A stretch of 64,000 nt of DNA from Chitinimonas viridis (lineage in GTDB: Bacteria > Pseudomonadota > Gammaproteobacteria > Burkholderiales > Chitinimonadaceae), in NCBI RefSeq assembly GCF_030409555.1, contig NZ_JAUFPU010000002.1, positions 124,001 through 188,000 of the forward strand. The letters run 5' to 3'. A program made the position numbers and the translations under genes. The notes below the pieces were generated by a model. It was not told the DNA's origin. It saw only the letters and a program-made list of their open reading frames with translations, and ran no database searches. The number at the start of each line of letters is the position of its first letter. Position 1 is the first letter of the stretch. This document shows positions 16,877 to 25,471 of the stretch, in pieces.

Positions 16877-17314
16877 TTAATTCTCCTGCGACGGTGCAGT
16901 GTTGATCACGACCGGTCTTGGCGCCGACTGCCCTTGTGCCTGCAACGATACGGCCAGGTTGTCTGTCCGCAAGGCCAGTGGCCCACCCAACCACAAGGTG
17001 TGGTCCACATGGTCAGCCAGTTCAGCATCGGTGTTGGGGTGCACCAGCACCGGCAACCCCAAGCGGTTCAGCATCAACCAGGGCACCAGGCTGCCGAACA
17101 AGGCCTGTTCGAAGCCGATTTCATACTGGGCGCAGGGATGCGGCCCCACGGCCTGCTCAAACAAACACCCCATATCCACCGCGAAACGCTGCGCCACCCG
17201 TTCACGCAGCAGCAAGGCCTGCTCACGCGTGGCGGCGTCGTAATACACATGGGCGTGGTAGTGGAATATCGTTGTCAGTACCTGCACAGGCGCAGGCTTG
17301 AGGGTGGTGGACAT
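16877..17314 (-). CDS. DOPA 4,5-dioxygenase family protein
   Basis: A 145-residue cytosolic protein. Motifs FHYHAHVYYD near residues 17-26, GPHPCAQYEIGF near 57-68 and VLVHPNT...DHTLWLGG near 89-108 match the DOPA-dioxygenase family, whose histidines bind iron for extradiol cleavage. In bacteria these proteins may act on catechol-type or other substrates, so the reaction is not fixed by homology. The start is ATG 17314. It is divergent from the threonine aldolase gene, with 94 bp between them. Confidence 0.85.
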   Translation of the reverse strand: MSTTLKPAPVQVLTTIFHYHAHVYYDAATREQALLLRERVAQRFAVDMGCLFEQAVGPHPCAQYEIGFEQALFGSLVPWLMLNRLGLPVLVHPNTDAELADHVDHTLWLGGPLALRTDNLAVSLQAQGQSAPRPVVINTAPSQEN

Positions 17315-17408
17315 GTGCGTATCACGATAACAAGGCTGCCCGATTGTCGCACGACAGTGCGGGTCGAAATCAGGCAAACTGCCAGCTTCGCACCCTGGCC
17401 CGCCACCC

Positions 17409-18500
17409 ATGCCCTTGACGCCCGACGAACGCAAGCTGCTGCAACAGCAATGTCGCCACCACATCAACGGATTCCATAGCCCCAGCCCGGCCGAGCAGTT
17501 CCGCGCGCTGGCAGACTGGTGCGAGGCCCACCAGGTAGAGCACGACAACTACGGCAGCGGTGAACTGATCGAGCACTTCGAGCAGAAGATTGCCGGCCTG
17601 CTGGGCAAGCCCGCGGCCGTCTTCATGCCCAGCGGCGTGATGGCACAGTTGATCGCCGCCCAGATATGGGCAGAACAGGCCGGCCTGCCGCGTATCGGCC
17701 TGCACCCGACCAGCCACCTGGCCCTGCACGAGGAACAAGCCCATGCCGCCTTGCTAAGGCTGCATGCCGTACCGGTAGGCGACCGCCTGCGCCCCATGAC
17801 CGCAGCCGACTTGGCTGACGTAAAGCAAGCCCTGGCCTGTCTGCTGGTAGAGCTACCCATACGCGAGGCCGGTGGCCAGCTACCGGCCTGGGATGAGTTG
17901 ATGGCACTGCAGGCCCTGGCCCGGCAGCGGCAGTTGCCGCTGCATATGGATGGCGCCCGCCTGTGGGAAAGCCGTGCCTACTATGGCAAAAGCTATGCCG
18001 ATATCGCAGCCGGCTTCGATTCGGTCTATGTCTCTACCTATAAAGGCTTGGGTGGCATAGCCGGTGCCGTACTGGCCGGTGATGCAGGTTTCGTGGCGCA
18101 GGCCAGGCTATGGCAGCGTCGCCTGGGCGGCACCCTGGTGCACCAGAGCCCCATGATAGCCTCGGCCGCCATGCAGTTGGATGCCAGGCTGGCCCTGATG
18201 GATGCCCTCTACCAACGGACATGCTCGTTGGCACAGGGGCTGGCAGGCTTGCCTGGCCTGCGGGTGAACCCTGCCACGCCGCATACCAATATGCTGCATC
18301 TGTACTTTGATGCCGAACCCGAAGTCCTGCAGGACAGGCGCGATGCCATCGCCAAGGACAGCGGTATCTGGCTGGTCAACCGCATGCGTCCCACCGACGT
18401 GCCAGGCTGGAGCTATACCGAGCTGTATGTGGGCGATCGCCTGCTGGAGATCGACAACGCGACACTGATTCCCCTGTTTGCCCAACTCGCGCAAGGCTGA
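17409..18500 (+). CDS. Threonine aldolase-family PLP enzyme (beta-eliminating lyase)
   Basis: A 363-residue fold-type I PLP enzyme. PLP-lysine is K212 in VSTYKGLGG, and D181 in HMDGARLW holds the pyridine nitrogen. FMPSGVMAQ near 72-80 is the phosphate-binding entry. It should cleave L-threonine or related beta-hydroxy amino acids to glycine and an aldehyde, though some members act on other beta-substituted amino acids. Compared with LtaE it has an unusually long N-terminal segment and diverged GSG region, so I leave the symbol blank. The next gene starts 3 bp later, so they form an operon. Confidence 0.8.
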   Translation: MPLTPDERKLLQQQCRHHINGFHSPSPAEQFRALADWCEAHQVEHDNYGSGELIEHFEQKIAGLLGKPAAVFMPSGVMAQLIAAQIWAEQAGLPRIGLHPTSHLALHEEQAHAALLRLHAVPVGDRLRPMTAADLADVKQALACLLVELPIREAGGQLPAWDELMALQALARQRQLPLHMDGARLWESRAYYGKSYADIAAGFDSVYVSTYKGLGGIAGAVLAGDAGFVAQARLWQRRLGGTLVHQSPMIASAAMQLDARLALMDALYQRTCSLAQGLAGLPGLRVNPATPHTNMLHLYFDAEPEVLQDRRDAIAKDSGIWLVNRMRPTDVPGWSYTELYVGDRLLEIDNATLIPLFAQLAQG

Positions 18501-18503
18501 ACC

Positions 18504-19151
18504 ATGCAGCAAACCACCCTGATTGCAGGTGCCACCGGCCTGATAGGCCGCCATCTGGCAAAGTTGCTGGCGCACGACCCGACCTATGGCCAGGTGCATG
18601 CCCTGGTGCGCCGCCCCACTGGGCTCACCGAGGGCAAGCTGGTCGAAATGCTGGTGGACTATGAACAATTGGATGCCATCACGCTGCCCCGGATCGACAC
18701 CGTGTTTTGCGCCCTGGGCACCACCATCAAGACCGCCGGTACGCAAGCTGCCTTCCGCCGGGTTGACCTGGACTACGTCCTGGCCATAGCCCGCCTGGCG
18801 CGCGAGCGGGGCGCACAGCATTGCTTGGTGGTCAGTTCACTGGGAGCCAATGCCGGCTCACGGGTCTTCTACAACCGGGTTAAAGGGGAGATGGAAGCCG
18901 GCTTGCAAGCCCTGGGCTACCCCAGGCTCAGCCTGTTCCGTCCTTCGGTGCTGATAGGCGAGCGGCCCGAGTTCCGCCTGGGCGAGAAGATTGCCGCCAG
19001 CCTGGGCGGCTTGCTGCCATCCCGCCTCAAGCCCATAGCCGGTGCGGATGTCGCCTTGGCCATGCATGCCTGTGCCAAGCAGCTTGGCACGGGCGTACGC
19101 ATCATCGAATCGGCCGAGATACGGCAATTGGCGCGGCAGCAACCGGGCTAG
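18504..19151 (+). CDS. NAD(P)-binding Rossmann oxidoreductase (HTATIP2/YwnB-like)
   Basis: A 215-residue atypical short-chain dehydrogenase. The dinucleotide motif GATGLIGRHL is at residues 8-17, and ALVRRPTG suggests NADP preference. FCALGTTIKTAGTQAAFRRVDLDY in two halves and VVSSLGANAGSRVFYNRVKGEME provide the SxxK-type active site (YNRVKGE). This pattern is typical of COG0702/HTATIP2-like proteins. The substrate is unknown. It follows the threonine aldolase gene by 3 bp and overlaps the convergent cNMP-binding gene by 4 bp. Confidence 0.85.
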   Translation: MQQTTLIAGATGLIGRHLAKLLAHDPTYGQVHALVRRPTGLTEGKLVEMLVDYEQLDAITLPRIDTVFCALGTTIKTAGTQAAFRRVDLDYVLAIARLARERGAQHCLVVSSLGANAGSRVFYNRVKGEMEAGLQALGYPRLSLFRPSVLIGERPEFRLGEKIAASLGGLLPSRLKPIAGADVALAMHACAKQLGTGVRIIESAEIRQLARQQPG

Positions 19152-19675
19152 GCTGCCGCCATTTTCTCGACCAGCTTGGCGCTGGTAAGCCGTAGGCGAT
19201 GGCTAACCAAGGCCGTCAGGCGCATCAGCAGCAAGGACCCCAGCTTGGGGTGTTCATCCAGCAGGTCCAGCAGGGATCGGCGGCTCAACACTGCGATCAA
19301 GGTATTGGTGGCGGCCACGCAGCTGGCAAACCGGGGCTCGCCGTCTATCAAGGACATCTCCCCTATCAGCCGTCCCGGCATCACCATGGCAATCTGATGC
19401 TGGCTGCCGTCCTCGTGCGACTTCACTACGCTCACGGCCCCCGACAGTATCAGCAGGGCAAAGTCGCTGCGCTCCCCTTCCTTCAGCAATCGCTTGCCGG
19501 CCGAGACCCGGTATATCTGCATGTAGTCCGCCAGTATTTCGATGGCGGCGACATCAAAAATCTTCAGCAGGGTGGATTGCCCGAACTCATTGCGCAGTTC
19601 GGCCAGATACTCGTTGCCGGCCCCCGCCAACTCGTAGTCATTGGCTGGGACGGTGGGCGATACGCGGTTCACCAT
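19148..19675 (-). CDS. Stand-alone cyclic nucleotide-binding domain protein
   Basis: A 175-residue protein with one cNMP-binding domain and no DNA-binding helix-turn-helix. The beta-roll spans about residues 40-155. The phosphate-binding cassette reads IGEMSLIDGEPRFASC, keeping the glutamate and arginine that contact cyclic phosphate in CRP-type domains. It is therefore a possible cAMP or other nucleotide sensor acting by protein contact. The start is ATG 19675 with AAGGAG upstream. It is divergent from pilU with a 243-bp gap, so a link to twitching motility is plausible. It overlaps the convergent oxidoreductase gene by 4 bp. Confidence 0.85.
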   Translation of the reverse strand: MVNRVSPTVPANDYELAGAGNEYLAELRNEFGQSTLLKIFDVAAIEILADYMQIYRVSAGKRLLKEGERSDFALLILSGAVSVVKSHEDGSQHQIAMVMPGRLIGEMSLIDGEPRFASCVAATNTLIAVLSRRSLLDLLDEHPKLGSLLLMRLTALVSHRLRLTSAKLVEKMAAA

Positions 19676-19918
19676 GGCGTTGGTCTCCTTGAGGCAACAC
19701 AGGCTCTTACAGGCGGCAGCCATGCGGCTTGTAGTCAGGCCGCAGATTCACTATAGCCATTGAAGGTCCCATCACGTCGAATGCCCCCACCCAGCCCCGT
19801 ACCTGTGTTGTGGCGGCAACAACGGATGCGGCCATTCCGGAACCTTGGCCGCACGGCAACAACCATGCGCCGAGAATCCTCACCTGCCCTAACGTTCGCG
19901 CCGGCCCGAGGCTATGCC

Positions 19919-21097
19919 ATGACCCCTGAACTCGCCCAAAAATACATGCACGACCTGCTGCGGGCCATGCTGACCAAGAACGCCTCCGACCTGTTCATCT
20001 CGGACGACTTTCCGCCCGCCATGAAGATCAACGGCAAGATGACCCCAGTCGGCGGCCAGAAGCTCACCGGTGTGCATAGCCGCGCCCTGGCCTACGCCAT
20101 CATGAATGAGGCGCAGCGCAGCGAGTTCGAGCGCGAGCAGGAATGCAACTTCGCCATTGCGCCGCCCGATATCGGCCGCTTCCGGGTCAATGTGTTTGTG
20201 CAGCAGGAACAGGTGGGCATGGTGCTACGGACCATCACCACCAAGATACCGAACTTCGACGAGATGGGGCTGCCCCCCATACTCAAGGACGTGATGATGT
20301 CCAAGCGTGGCCTGATACTGCTGATAGGCGGTACCGGCTCGGGCAAGTCCACCACCCTTGCCGCCATGATCGACTACCGCAATGAAAATAGTTTCGGCCA
20401 CATCATCACCATCGAGGATCCAGTCGAGTATGTGCACAAGGCCAAGAACTCCCTGATTACCCACCGCGAGGTGGGGCGCGATACCAAGGGCTGGTTCGCT
20501 GCGCTCAAGAACACCTTGCGCCAGGCGCCTGATGTCATCCTGATCGGTGAGATACGCGACCGCGAAACCATGGAATACGCCATGGCCTTTGCCGAAACCG
20601 GCCACCTGGCCATGGGCACGCTGCATGCCAACTCCTCCAATCAGGCCATAGAGCGCATCATCAACTTCTTCCCGGAGGAGAGGCACCCGCAGCTGTATAT
20701 GGATCTGTCGCTGAACATGAAGGGCTTTGTCTCGCAGCGGCTGATTCCCACCCGCGATGGCAAGGGTCGGGTGGCGGCCATCGAGATCATGCTCAACACC
20801 CCCCTGGTGGCCGACCTGATCTTCAAGGGCGACGTAGGCGGTATCAAGGCCGTCATGGCCAAGTCCAAGGAATTGGGGATGCAGACCTTCGACCAGGCCC
20901 TTTTCGACCTGTATGAGAACGGCAAGATCACCATGGAGGAAGCGTTGCGCAACGCCGATTCCGTCAACGAGCTACGGCTCAAGATCAAGCTGGAGAGCAA
21001 GGCCAACGACGGTGGCAAGGTCACCGATGGGCTGGATCACCTGAGCCTGGTGGCAGAGCAAGCGCCAGAGGACGACGATGGGCTGGCTGTCGTTTGA
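19919..21097 (+). CDS. pilU: Type IV pilus retraction ATPase PilU
   Basis: A 392-residue secretion ATPase of the PilT/PilU class. Walker A GGTGSGKSTT lies near residues 138-147, the Asp box IITIEDPVEYVH follows, Walker B is VILIGEIRDRETM, and the His box is GHLAMGTLHANSSNQA. PilU-type features are the conserved LIPTRDGKGRVAAIEIMLNTP segment in two pieces and an acidic C-terminal tail. PilU helps PilT retract pili. The domain begins at ATG 19919; the frame is open upstream to 19760 but those residues look non-coding. PilT is not adjacent in this window. Confidence 0.92.
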   Translation: MTPELAQKYMHDLLRAMLTKNASDLFISDDFPPAMKINGKMTPVGGQKLTGVHSRALAYAIMNEAQRSEFEREQECNFAIAPPDIGRFRVNVFVQQEQVGMVLRTITTKIPNFDEMGLPPILKDVMMSKRGLILLIGGTGSGKSTTLAAMIDYRNENSFGHIITIEDPVEYVHKAKNSLITHREVGRDTKGWFAALKNTLRQAPDVILIGEIRDRETMEYAMAFAETGHLAMGTLHANSSNQAIERIINFFPEERHPQLYMDLSLNMKGFVSQRLIPTRDGKGRVAAIEIMLNTPLVADLIFKGDVGGIKAVMAKSKELGMQTFDQALFDLYENGKITMEEALRNADSVNELRLKIKLESKANDGGKVTDGLDHLSLVAEQAPEDDDGLAVV

Positions 21098-21117
21098 GTA
21101 CCTTGTGGGGCTAACAC

Positions 21118-21556
21118 GCGGTACAGGTTCACTACCCTTGGTACAGGCCCCCGGGAAACCCGGGTGCTTACCTTATGGGCAAGCTCAAGCAGCGGCACTC
21201 CCTTGATTGAGCCCCACCCCTACCCCCGCCCGCCGGCGGGGAACCTCGCTACGCTCGAGGGCGCCTGCGATGAACTCACAAGCGCTACAGGGTCGCTACC
21301 CTTGGTACAGCCCCCCGGGGAAACCTGGGTGCTTACCGTATGAGGCAGCTCAAGCAGTGGCACCCCCTTGATTGAGCCCCACCCCTACCCCCGCCCGCCG
21401 GCGGGGAACCTCGCTACGCTCGAGGGCGCCTGCGATGAACTCACAAGCGCTACAGGGTCACTACCCTTGGTACAGGCTCCCGGGAAACCCGGGTGCTTAC
21501 CGTATGAGGCAGCTCAAGCAGTGGCACCCCCTTGATTGAGCCCCACCCCTACCCCC
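21118..21556. repeat. Tandem repeat, about 2.6 copies of a 164-165-bp hairpin-rich unit
   Basis: In the 604-bp gap after pilU, near-identical units begin at about 21131, 21295 and 21460 (the third is partial, diverging after about 21556). Each holds a CCCGGG-AAA-CCCGGG-type hairpin, the palindrome CCCGCCGGCGGG and the arm pair CCTCG / CGAGG. No open frame spans the units. I do not recognise the family. The remaining bases up to 21701 contain the promoter region of the next gene and nothing else I can identify. Confidence 0.85.
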
Positions 21557-21701
21557 GCTCGCAGGCCATCGCCCATTGAGCCCACTCATGCCCCCAAGTT
21601 GTGACTTGCAACCCACGAATCAGCCCTAGGCACGGCGTAGCGTTTATTCCTGGCGGAAACATAGGTAGGATTGCATCACACCATTCTGCATAAGGACGCC
21701 C

Positions 21702-23252
21702 ATGAAGCGCCGCCTCACCCTGATCGCTGCCCTGTTGATCGCTGGCAGCAGTGCCTACGCCGCCACACCGCCCGCCAACGCCGATCACAAGCTGCCTCCC
21801 GGCATCGCCTGGCAGCAGGGTGATGTCACCGCCGCCTTTGCCCAGGCGCGTGCTACCGGCAAGCCGCTGTTTCTGTACTGGGGTGCGGTATGGTGCCCGC
21901 CTTGCAATCAGGTCAAGGCCACCATCTTCAACCAGCAGGCCTTTATCGATCGCACCCGTCAGTTCATCCCGGTCTACCTTGATGGCGACCAACCCGGGGC
22001 GCAAAAGCTGGGTGCGCAGTACAAGGTTCGCGGCTACCCCACCATGATACTGTTCAAGCCTGACGGCACCGAGATCACCCGTCTGCCAGGCGAGGTGGAC
22101 TTCGAGCGGTATCTGAATACGCTGGAGATGGCCCTGGGCAATGCACGGCCGGTCAAGCAGACCCTGGCCGCCGCACTCAAGGGAAGCAAGCTGGGCAGTG
22201 ATGACTGGAAGCTGCTGGCCGATTACTCCTGGGATACTGACCAGGCGCAGCTGATCGCAGAAGACAAATTGCCCGCCACCTTGCTCAAGCTGGCGCAATC
22301 CGTCCCTGCCAGTGAAGGCCCCACTGCCGCCCGCCTGCAGCTCAAGGCCCTGGCGGCAGCAGCCAACGCCGAGAAGGCCCCACCTATCGACAAGGCTGCC
22401 GCGTTGCTGGCGCTGAACAAGGTATTGGCCGACCCCAAGCAGTCACGCGCCAACTTTGATGTGCTGGTGAACTACGCAGGCGAGATCATTGAGCTGCTCA
22501 CGGCAAGCGGCACGCCCGAGCAAGCCACACTCCTGGCCAGCTGGAACAAATCGCTGCAAAGCCTGGCCGGCGATGCCAGCCTGTCGGCCAATGACAAGCT
22601 GGGCGCCGTGACGGCCCAGGTTGCGCTGGCCCGCCTGCTCAGCCCCAAGGGTAACCTGCCCGAGCCACTGCTGAGCGAGGTGAAGAAGCGCGTAGCCCAG
22701 GCCGATGCCGGCACCACCAATGGCTATGAGCGCCAGGCGGTCATCAACACGGCGGCCTATACCCTGAGCAGCGCCGGTCTGCTGGATGACTCGGACAAGC
22801 TACTGAACGCCGAACTCAAGCGTTCGCACTCACCCTATTACTTCATGCTAAGCCTGGCCAGCAATGCCAAGAAGCGTGGAGACAAGGCCACGGCGGTGGA
22901 TTGGTATGAAAAGGCCTACAACGCCTCAGAAGGCCCGGCTACCCGTCTGCAATGGGGTGTCAGCTACGTCAGCGGCCTGGTCGAACTGGCTCCCCAGGAC
23001 GAAGTGCGGATAGAAAAAGCCGCCACCAGCATCCTGACCGAGGTAGCCGGCACCAAGAACGCTTTCTATGAGCGCAACCGTCGCTCACTGGAGAAGCTGG
23101 TCGGTAAGATCCATGCCTGGAACAAGGACCAAGCCCACCAGGCCAGTGTCAAACGGGTATTGACACAGCTGGAAGGGATCTGCGGCAAACTGCCGGGCAA
23201 GGATCCGCAAAAAGCTGTCTGCCATGGCCTGCTCAAGCCTGCCAAGGCTTGA
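21702..23252 (+). CDS. Periplasmic thioredoxin-fold protein with helical C-terminal domain
   Basis: A 516-residue exported protein. A signal peptide ends near residue 20 (SSAYA). Residues 35-150 are a thioredoxin-like domain with the redox motif WCPPC (C65, C68) and cis-proline in GYPTMILF. This part resembles the DsbD gamma domain or thioredoxin_7 proteins. The remaining 350 residues are alanine-rich helical repeat, probably TPR-like, with two cysteines near the end. It is likely to reduce or isomerise disulfides of a specific periplasmic partner. AAGGA precedes the ATG. It stands alone. Confidence 0.82.
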   Translation: MKRRLTLIAALLIAGSSAYAATPPANADHKLPPGIAWQQGDVTAAFAQARATGKPLFLYWGAVWCPPCNQVKATIFNQQAFIDRTRQFIPVYLDGDQPGAQKLGAQYKVRGYPTMILFKPDGTEITRLPGEVDFERYLNTLEMALGNARPVKQTLAAALKGSKLGSDDWKLLADYSWDTDQAQLIAEDKLPATLLKLAQSVPASEGPTAARLQLKALAAAANAEKAPPIDKAAALLALNKVLADPKQSRANFDVLVNYAGEIIELLTASGTPEQATLLASWNKSLQSLAGDASLSANDKLGAVTAQVALARLLSPKGNLPEPLLSEVKKRVAQADAGTTNGYERQAVINTAAYTLSSAGLLDDSDKLLNAELKRSHSPYYFMLSLASNAKKRGDKATAVDWYEKAYNASEGPATRLQWGVSYVSGLVELAPQDEVRIEKAATSILTEVAGTKNAFYERNRRSLEKLVGKIHAWNKDQAHQASVKRVLTQLEGICGKLPGKDPQKAVCHGLLKPAKA

Positions 23253-23316
23253 TAGGCTGCCTGGTTTGCCGGCTGTACGGACAGCAGGCAAACCGGCCCC
23301 TCCTCAGGTGCTCCCC

Positions 23317-24480
23317 CTATTTGGCCGCCCATTGCCAGGGCGGCCTTTCCAGTTCATGCAGGCCACACACCTGGGTTTCCCCAAGTGACTTCTCCAGGGC
23401 AATGGACTGGCAGCCGGCCTGGCGCTCCAAGGTGGCGATCAGGCGGCTGGCATGCGTGACCACGATGATCTGCGAGTGCTTGGCCGCCTTGGCGATCAGG
23501 CGTCCGAGCGCGGGCAGCAGGTCGGGATGCAGGCTGGATTCAGGCTCGTTGAGCACCAGCAGCGCTGACGGTCTGGGCGTCAACAGCGCCGCCACCCACA
23601 GCAGATAACGCAGGGTGCCATCCGATAGCTCGGCCATGCGCAGGGGCCGCAGCAGGCCATGCTGCTGCATGCTTAGCTCGAATCGGCTGTCGTGATTGCC
23701 CACCGAGATGGTCGCGCCGGGAAAAGCATCATCCACCGCTTGCGCCAGCCCCTCGGCATCTCCTATCTCCAATATGGTCTGCATGGCCGCTGCCAGATCA
23801 CGACCATCGTCACTCAGGACCGGGGTATGCGTCCCTATCTGCGGAATCCGCGCCGGTGCATCGGCATCGGTACGAAAATGGTCATAGAAGCGCCAGCCCC
23901 GCACCTGTTCCCGCAATTGCAGCATTTCAGGCGCATGGCGTGGGTCGGCCAGCTGCATCAGCATGCTGTCGAAGCTGGAGAGCTGGGTGCTGATGACCTG
24001 CCAGTTGCCGGATTCATCCTTGGACCGGACCAAGGCCCCCTGCCTGTCCACCCACTGCGACGCCCGCCGCAGAAACGGCCCGGTCCATATCTGCTCGCTC
24101 TTGATTTCAGGGTCCAGCCTGAAGGCGGTATCGCGCGGTATGGGCAGGCCTAGCTCTATCAGGTAGCCCAGGTTCTCTCCGGCAAAGCCCAACCGCAGCC
24201 GGATGGGATCCTTGCGTACTGTCCCCTCTACGGCCTGATCCCCCTGCCGCATGGCACGGGTAATGGTCTCCGGCCCAGCCCACAAGGTCGATTGCAAGCC
24301 CCCCTCCCGCGCCAGTGCCGGTATCACACGCCCCTGTGCCGTTTCGGCCAACAGGCGCAGGGCACGATAGATGCTGGATTTGCCGCTGCCATTGGCGCCG
24401 GTGATCACATTCAACGGCCCTAGCGGCAACACCAGGTTGCGCAGGGAGCGATAGTTGGAGATGGCTAGCGTAGTCAGCAT
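23317..24480 (-). CDS. Predicted AAA family ATPase (COG4637-like)
   Basis: A 387-residue ABC/SMC-like ATPase of the AAA_21 type. It starts MLTTLAISNYRSLRNLVLPLG and has Walker A GANGSGKSS at residues 28-36. The C-terminal part has the signature-like ELSDGTLRYLLW, Walker B LLVLNEPESSLHPDLLP, and the IIVVTHASRLI switch. Such ATPases occur alone or as parts of OLD-like defence systems, but no nuclease partner is next to it here: DUF3592 is upstream. The start is ATG 24480; upstream in-frame sequence looks non-coding. Confidence 0.85.
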   Translation of the reverse strand: MLTTLAISNYRSLRNLVLPLGPLNVITGANGSGKSSIYRALRLLAETAQGRVIPALAREGGLQSTLWAGPETITRAMRQGDQAVEGTVRKDPIRLRLGFAGENLGYLIELGLPIPRDTAFRLDPEIKSEQIWTGPFLRRASQWVDRQGALVRSKDESGNWQVISTQLSSFDSMLMQLADPRHAPEMLQLREQVRGWRFYDHFRTDADAPARIPQIGTHTPVLSDDGRDLAAAMQTILEIGDAEGLAQAVDDAFPGATISVGNHDSRFELSMQQHGLLRPLRMAELSDGTLRYLLWVAALLTPRPSALLVLNEPESSLHPDLLPALGRLIAKAAKHSQIIVVTHASRLIATLERQAGCQSIALEKSLGETQVCGLHELERPPWQWAAK

Positions 24481-24561
24481 GCGATGCGATAGGCAGGAGG
24501 AGGAAGGGATGGTAGTGGATCGCAGCAACCCTCGCCTAGTTCCATGGCGCAGCCGCAATGC

Positions 24562-25263
24562 TCAACGCCGCATGCCTACCCTAAGCCCATTTAGTGCCAG
24601 CATCACCGGCAAGGTGCACAACAATGCCCAGACCGGGTGGTCATCCCGCCAGAGCAGCCAGGCCAGCAGCAACCATAGCGGTGCCGTCGCCAGCAAACCC
24701 AGCACCAGGGGCCACGATACCTGCCCCGGCGGCAGCACCCAGGCCGGCCCCTTGTGCAGCATGGCACGCAACAATACAGCCCCCGGTAGGCCAAACATGG
24801 CGGACCCCAGCAAGGTCAGGCCGAACTCCAGCCAGCGTATATCGGCTACGACAACAGATTCAGTGGGCCGCGCAGGGTTGACCAGCACGGTGATGGGGCT
24901 GCCCGCCGGCCCCAGGCGCGCAGCAATGCGCTCGCGAAACCCGTCGTCCAGATTGTCGCTGACCAGGCTGAAGCTGATACGGCTGCCACCATAGTCCCGC
25001 CCCTGCCAGCGATAGCGGTAGCTGCCTTCCAGCCGATATAGATCTGCCCTGCCGGTTCTACCCTCGGCCTTGATGTAGTCGAGCGCCTGCAAGACCCCCG
25101 GTACGGGTTGCCAGTGCTGGGCCCGTAGATGCTGGACGATGGGATAGAACGACACCCCCAATGCAGCCAGCCCCAACAAGACAAAGCAGCAGGACATCAG
25201 GATGCCGGGCGCCATTCCGCGCCAGAAACGCTGCCACCAGGAACGCTTGAGGGTTTGTGCCAT
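24562..25263 (-). CDS. DUF3592 membrane protein
   Basis: A 233-residue membrane protein. One helix near residues 15-42 is followed by a domain of about 90 residues with the DUF3592 pattern (a YRLEGSYRYRWQGRDYGGSRISF strand set in two parts and ITVLVNPARPTESVV). Three hydrophobic helices follow (GLTLLGSAMFGLPGAVLL; VLGLLATAPLWLLLAWLLW; WALLCTLPVMLALNGL). The family role is unknown. The next minus-strand gene, the ATPase, starts 81 bp downstream, so they may be co-transcribed. Confidence 0.8.
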   Translation of the reverse strand: MAQTLKRSWWQRFWRGMAPGILMSCCFVLLGLAALGVSFYPIVQHLRAQHWQPVPGVLQALDYIKAEGRTGRADLYRLEGSYRYRWQGRDYGGSRISFSLVSDNLDDGFRERIAARLGPAGSPITVLVNPARPTESVVVADIRWLEFGLTLLGSAMFGLPGAVLLRAMLHKGPAWVLPPGQVSWPLVLGLLATAPLWLLLAWLLWRDDHPVWALLCTLPVMLALNGLRVGMRR

Positions 25264-25471
25264 ATGCCAGCCTAGCCAACCTGTCTAGCTGAAGCATAGT
25301 GGGTGAAAGGCGATACAGCCGGATAGGTCGCATGGTGCCAACAACCGCAGGCAATGCTGGCGGTACCGAGGGCGGAGTGCGCGCAATCAGGGATGAGCCT
25401 GCTGCTTAAGGCTGCCCTGGCGCCTGCTCCAACCCGCCCACTCACGAATGAATTGAGTTGATATAAGGCGC

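Noticed and set aside
19699-19712. A 14-bp match to the left end of the 11.6-kb palindrome (ACAGGCTCTTACAG, reverse orientation)
   Set aside because: The match covers only part of the outer arm plus flanking bases and lacks the TTTTCGCC part, so it is probably coincidental.
21118-21556. The 164-bp repeats considered as a CRISPR array
   Set aside because: Units are far too long, lack unique spacers and no cas genes are present.
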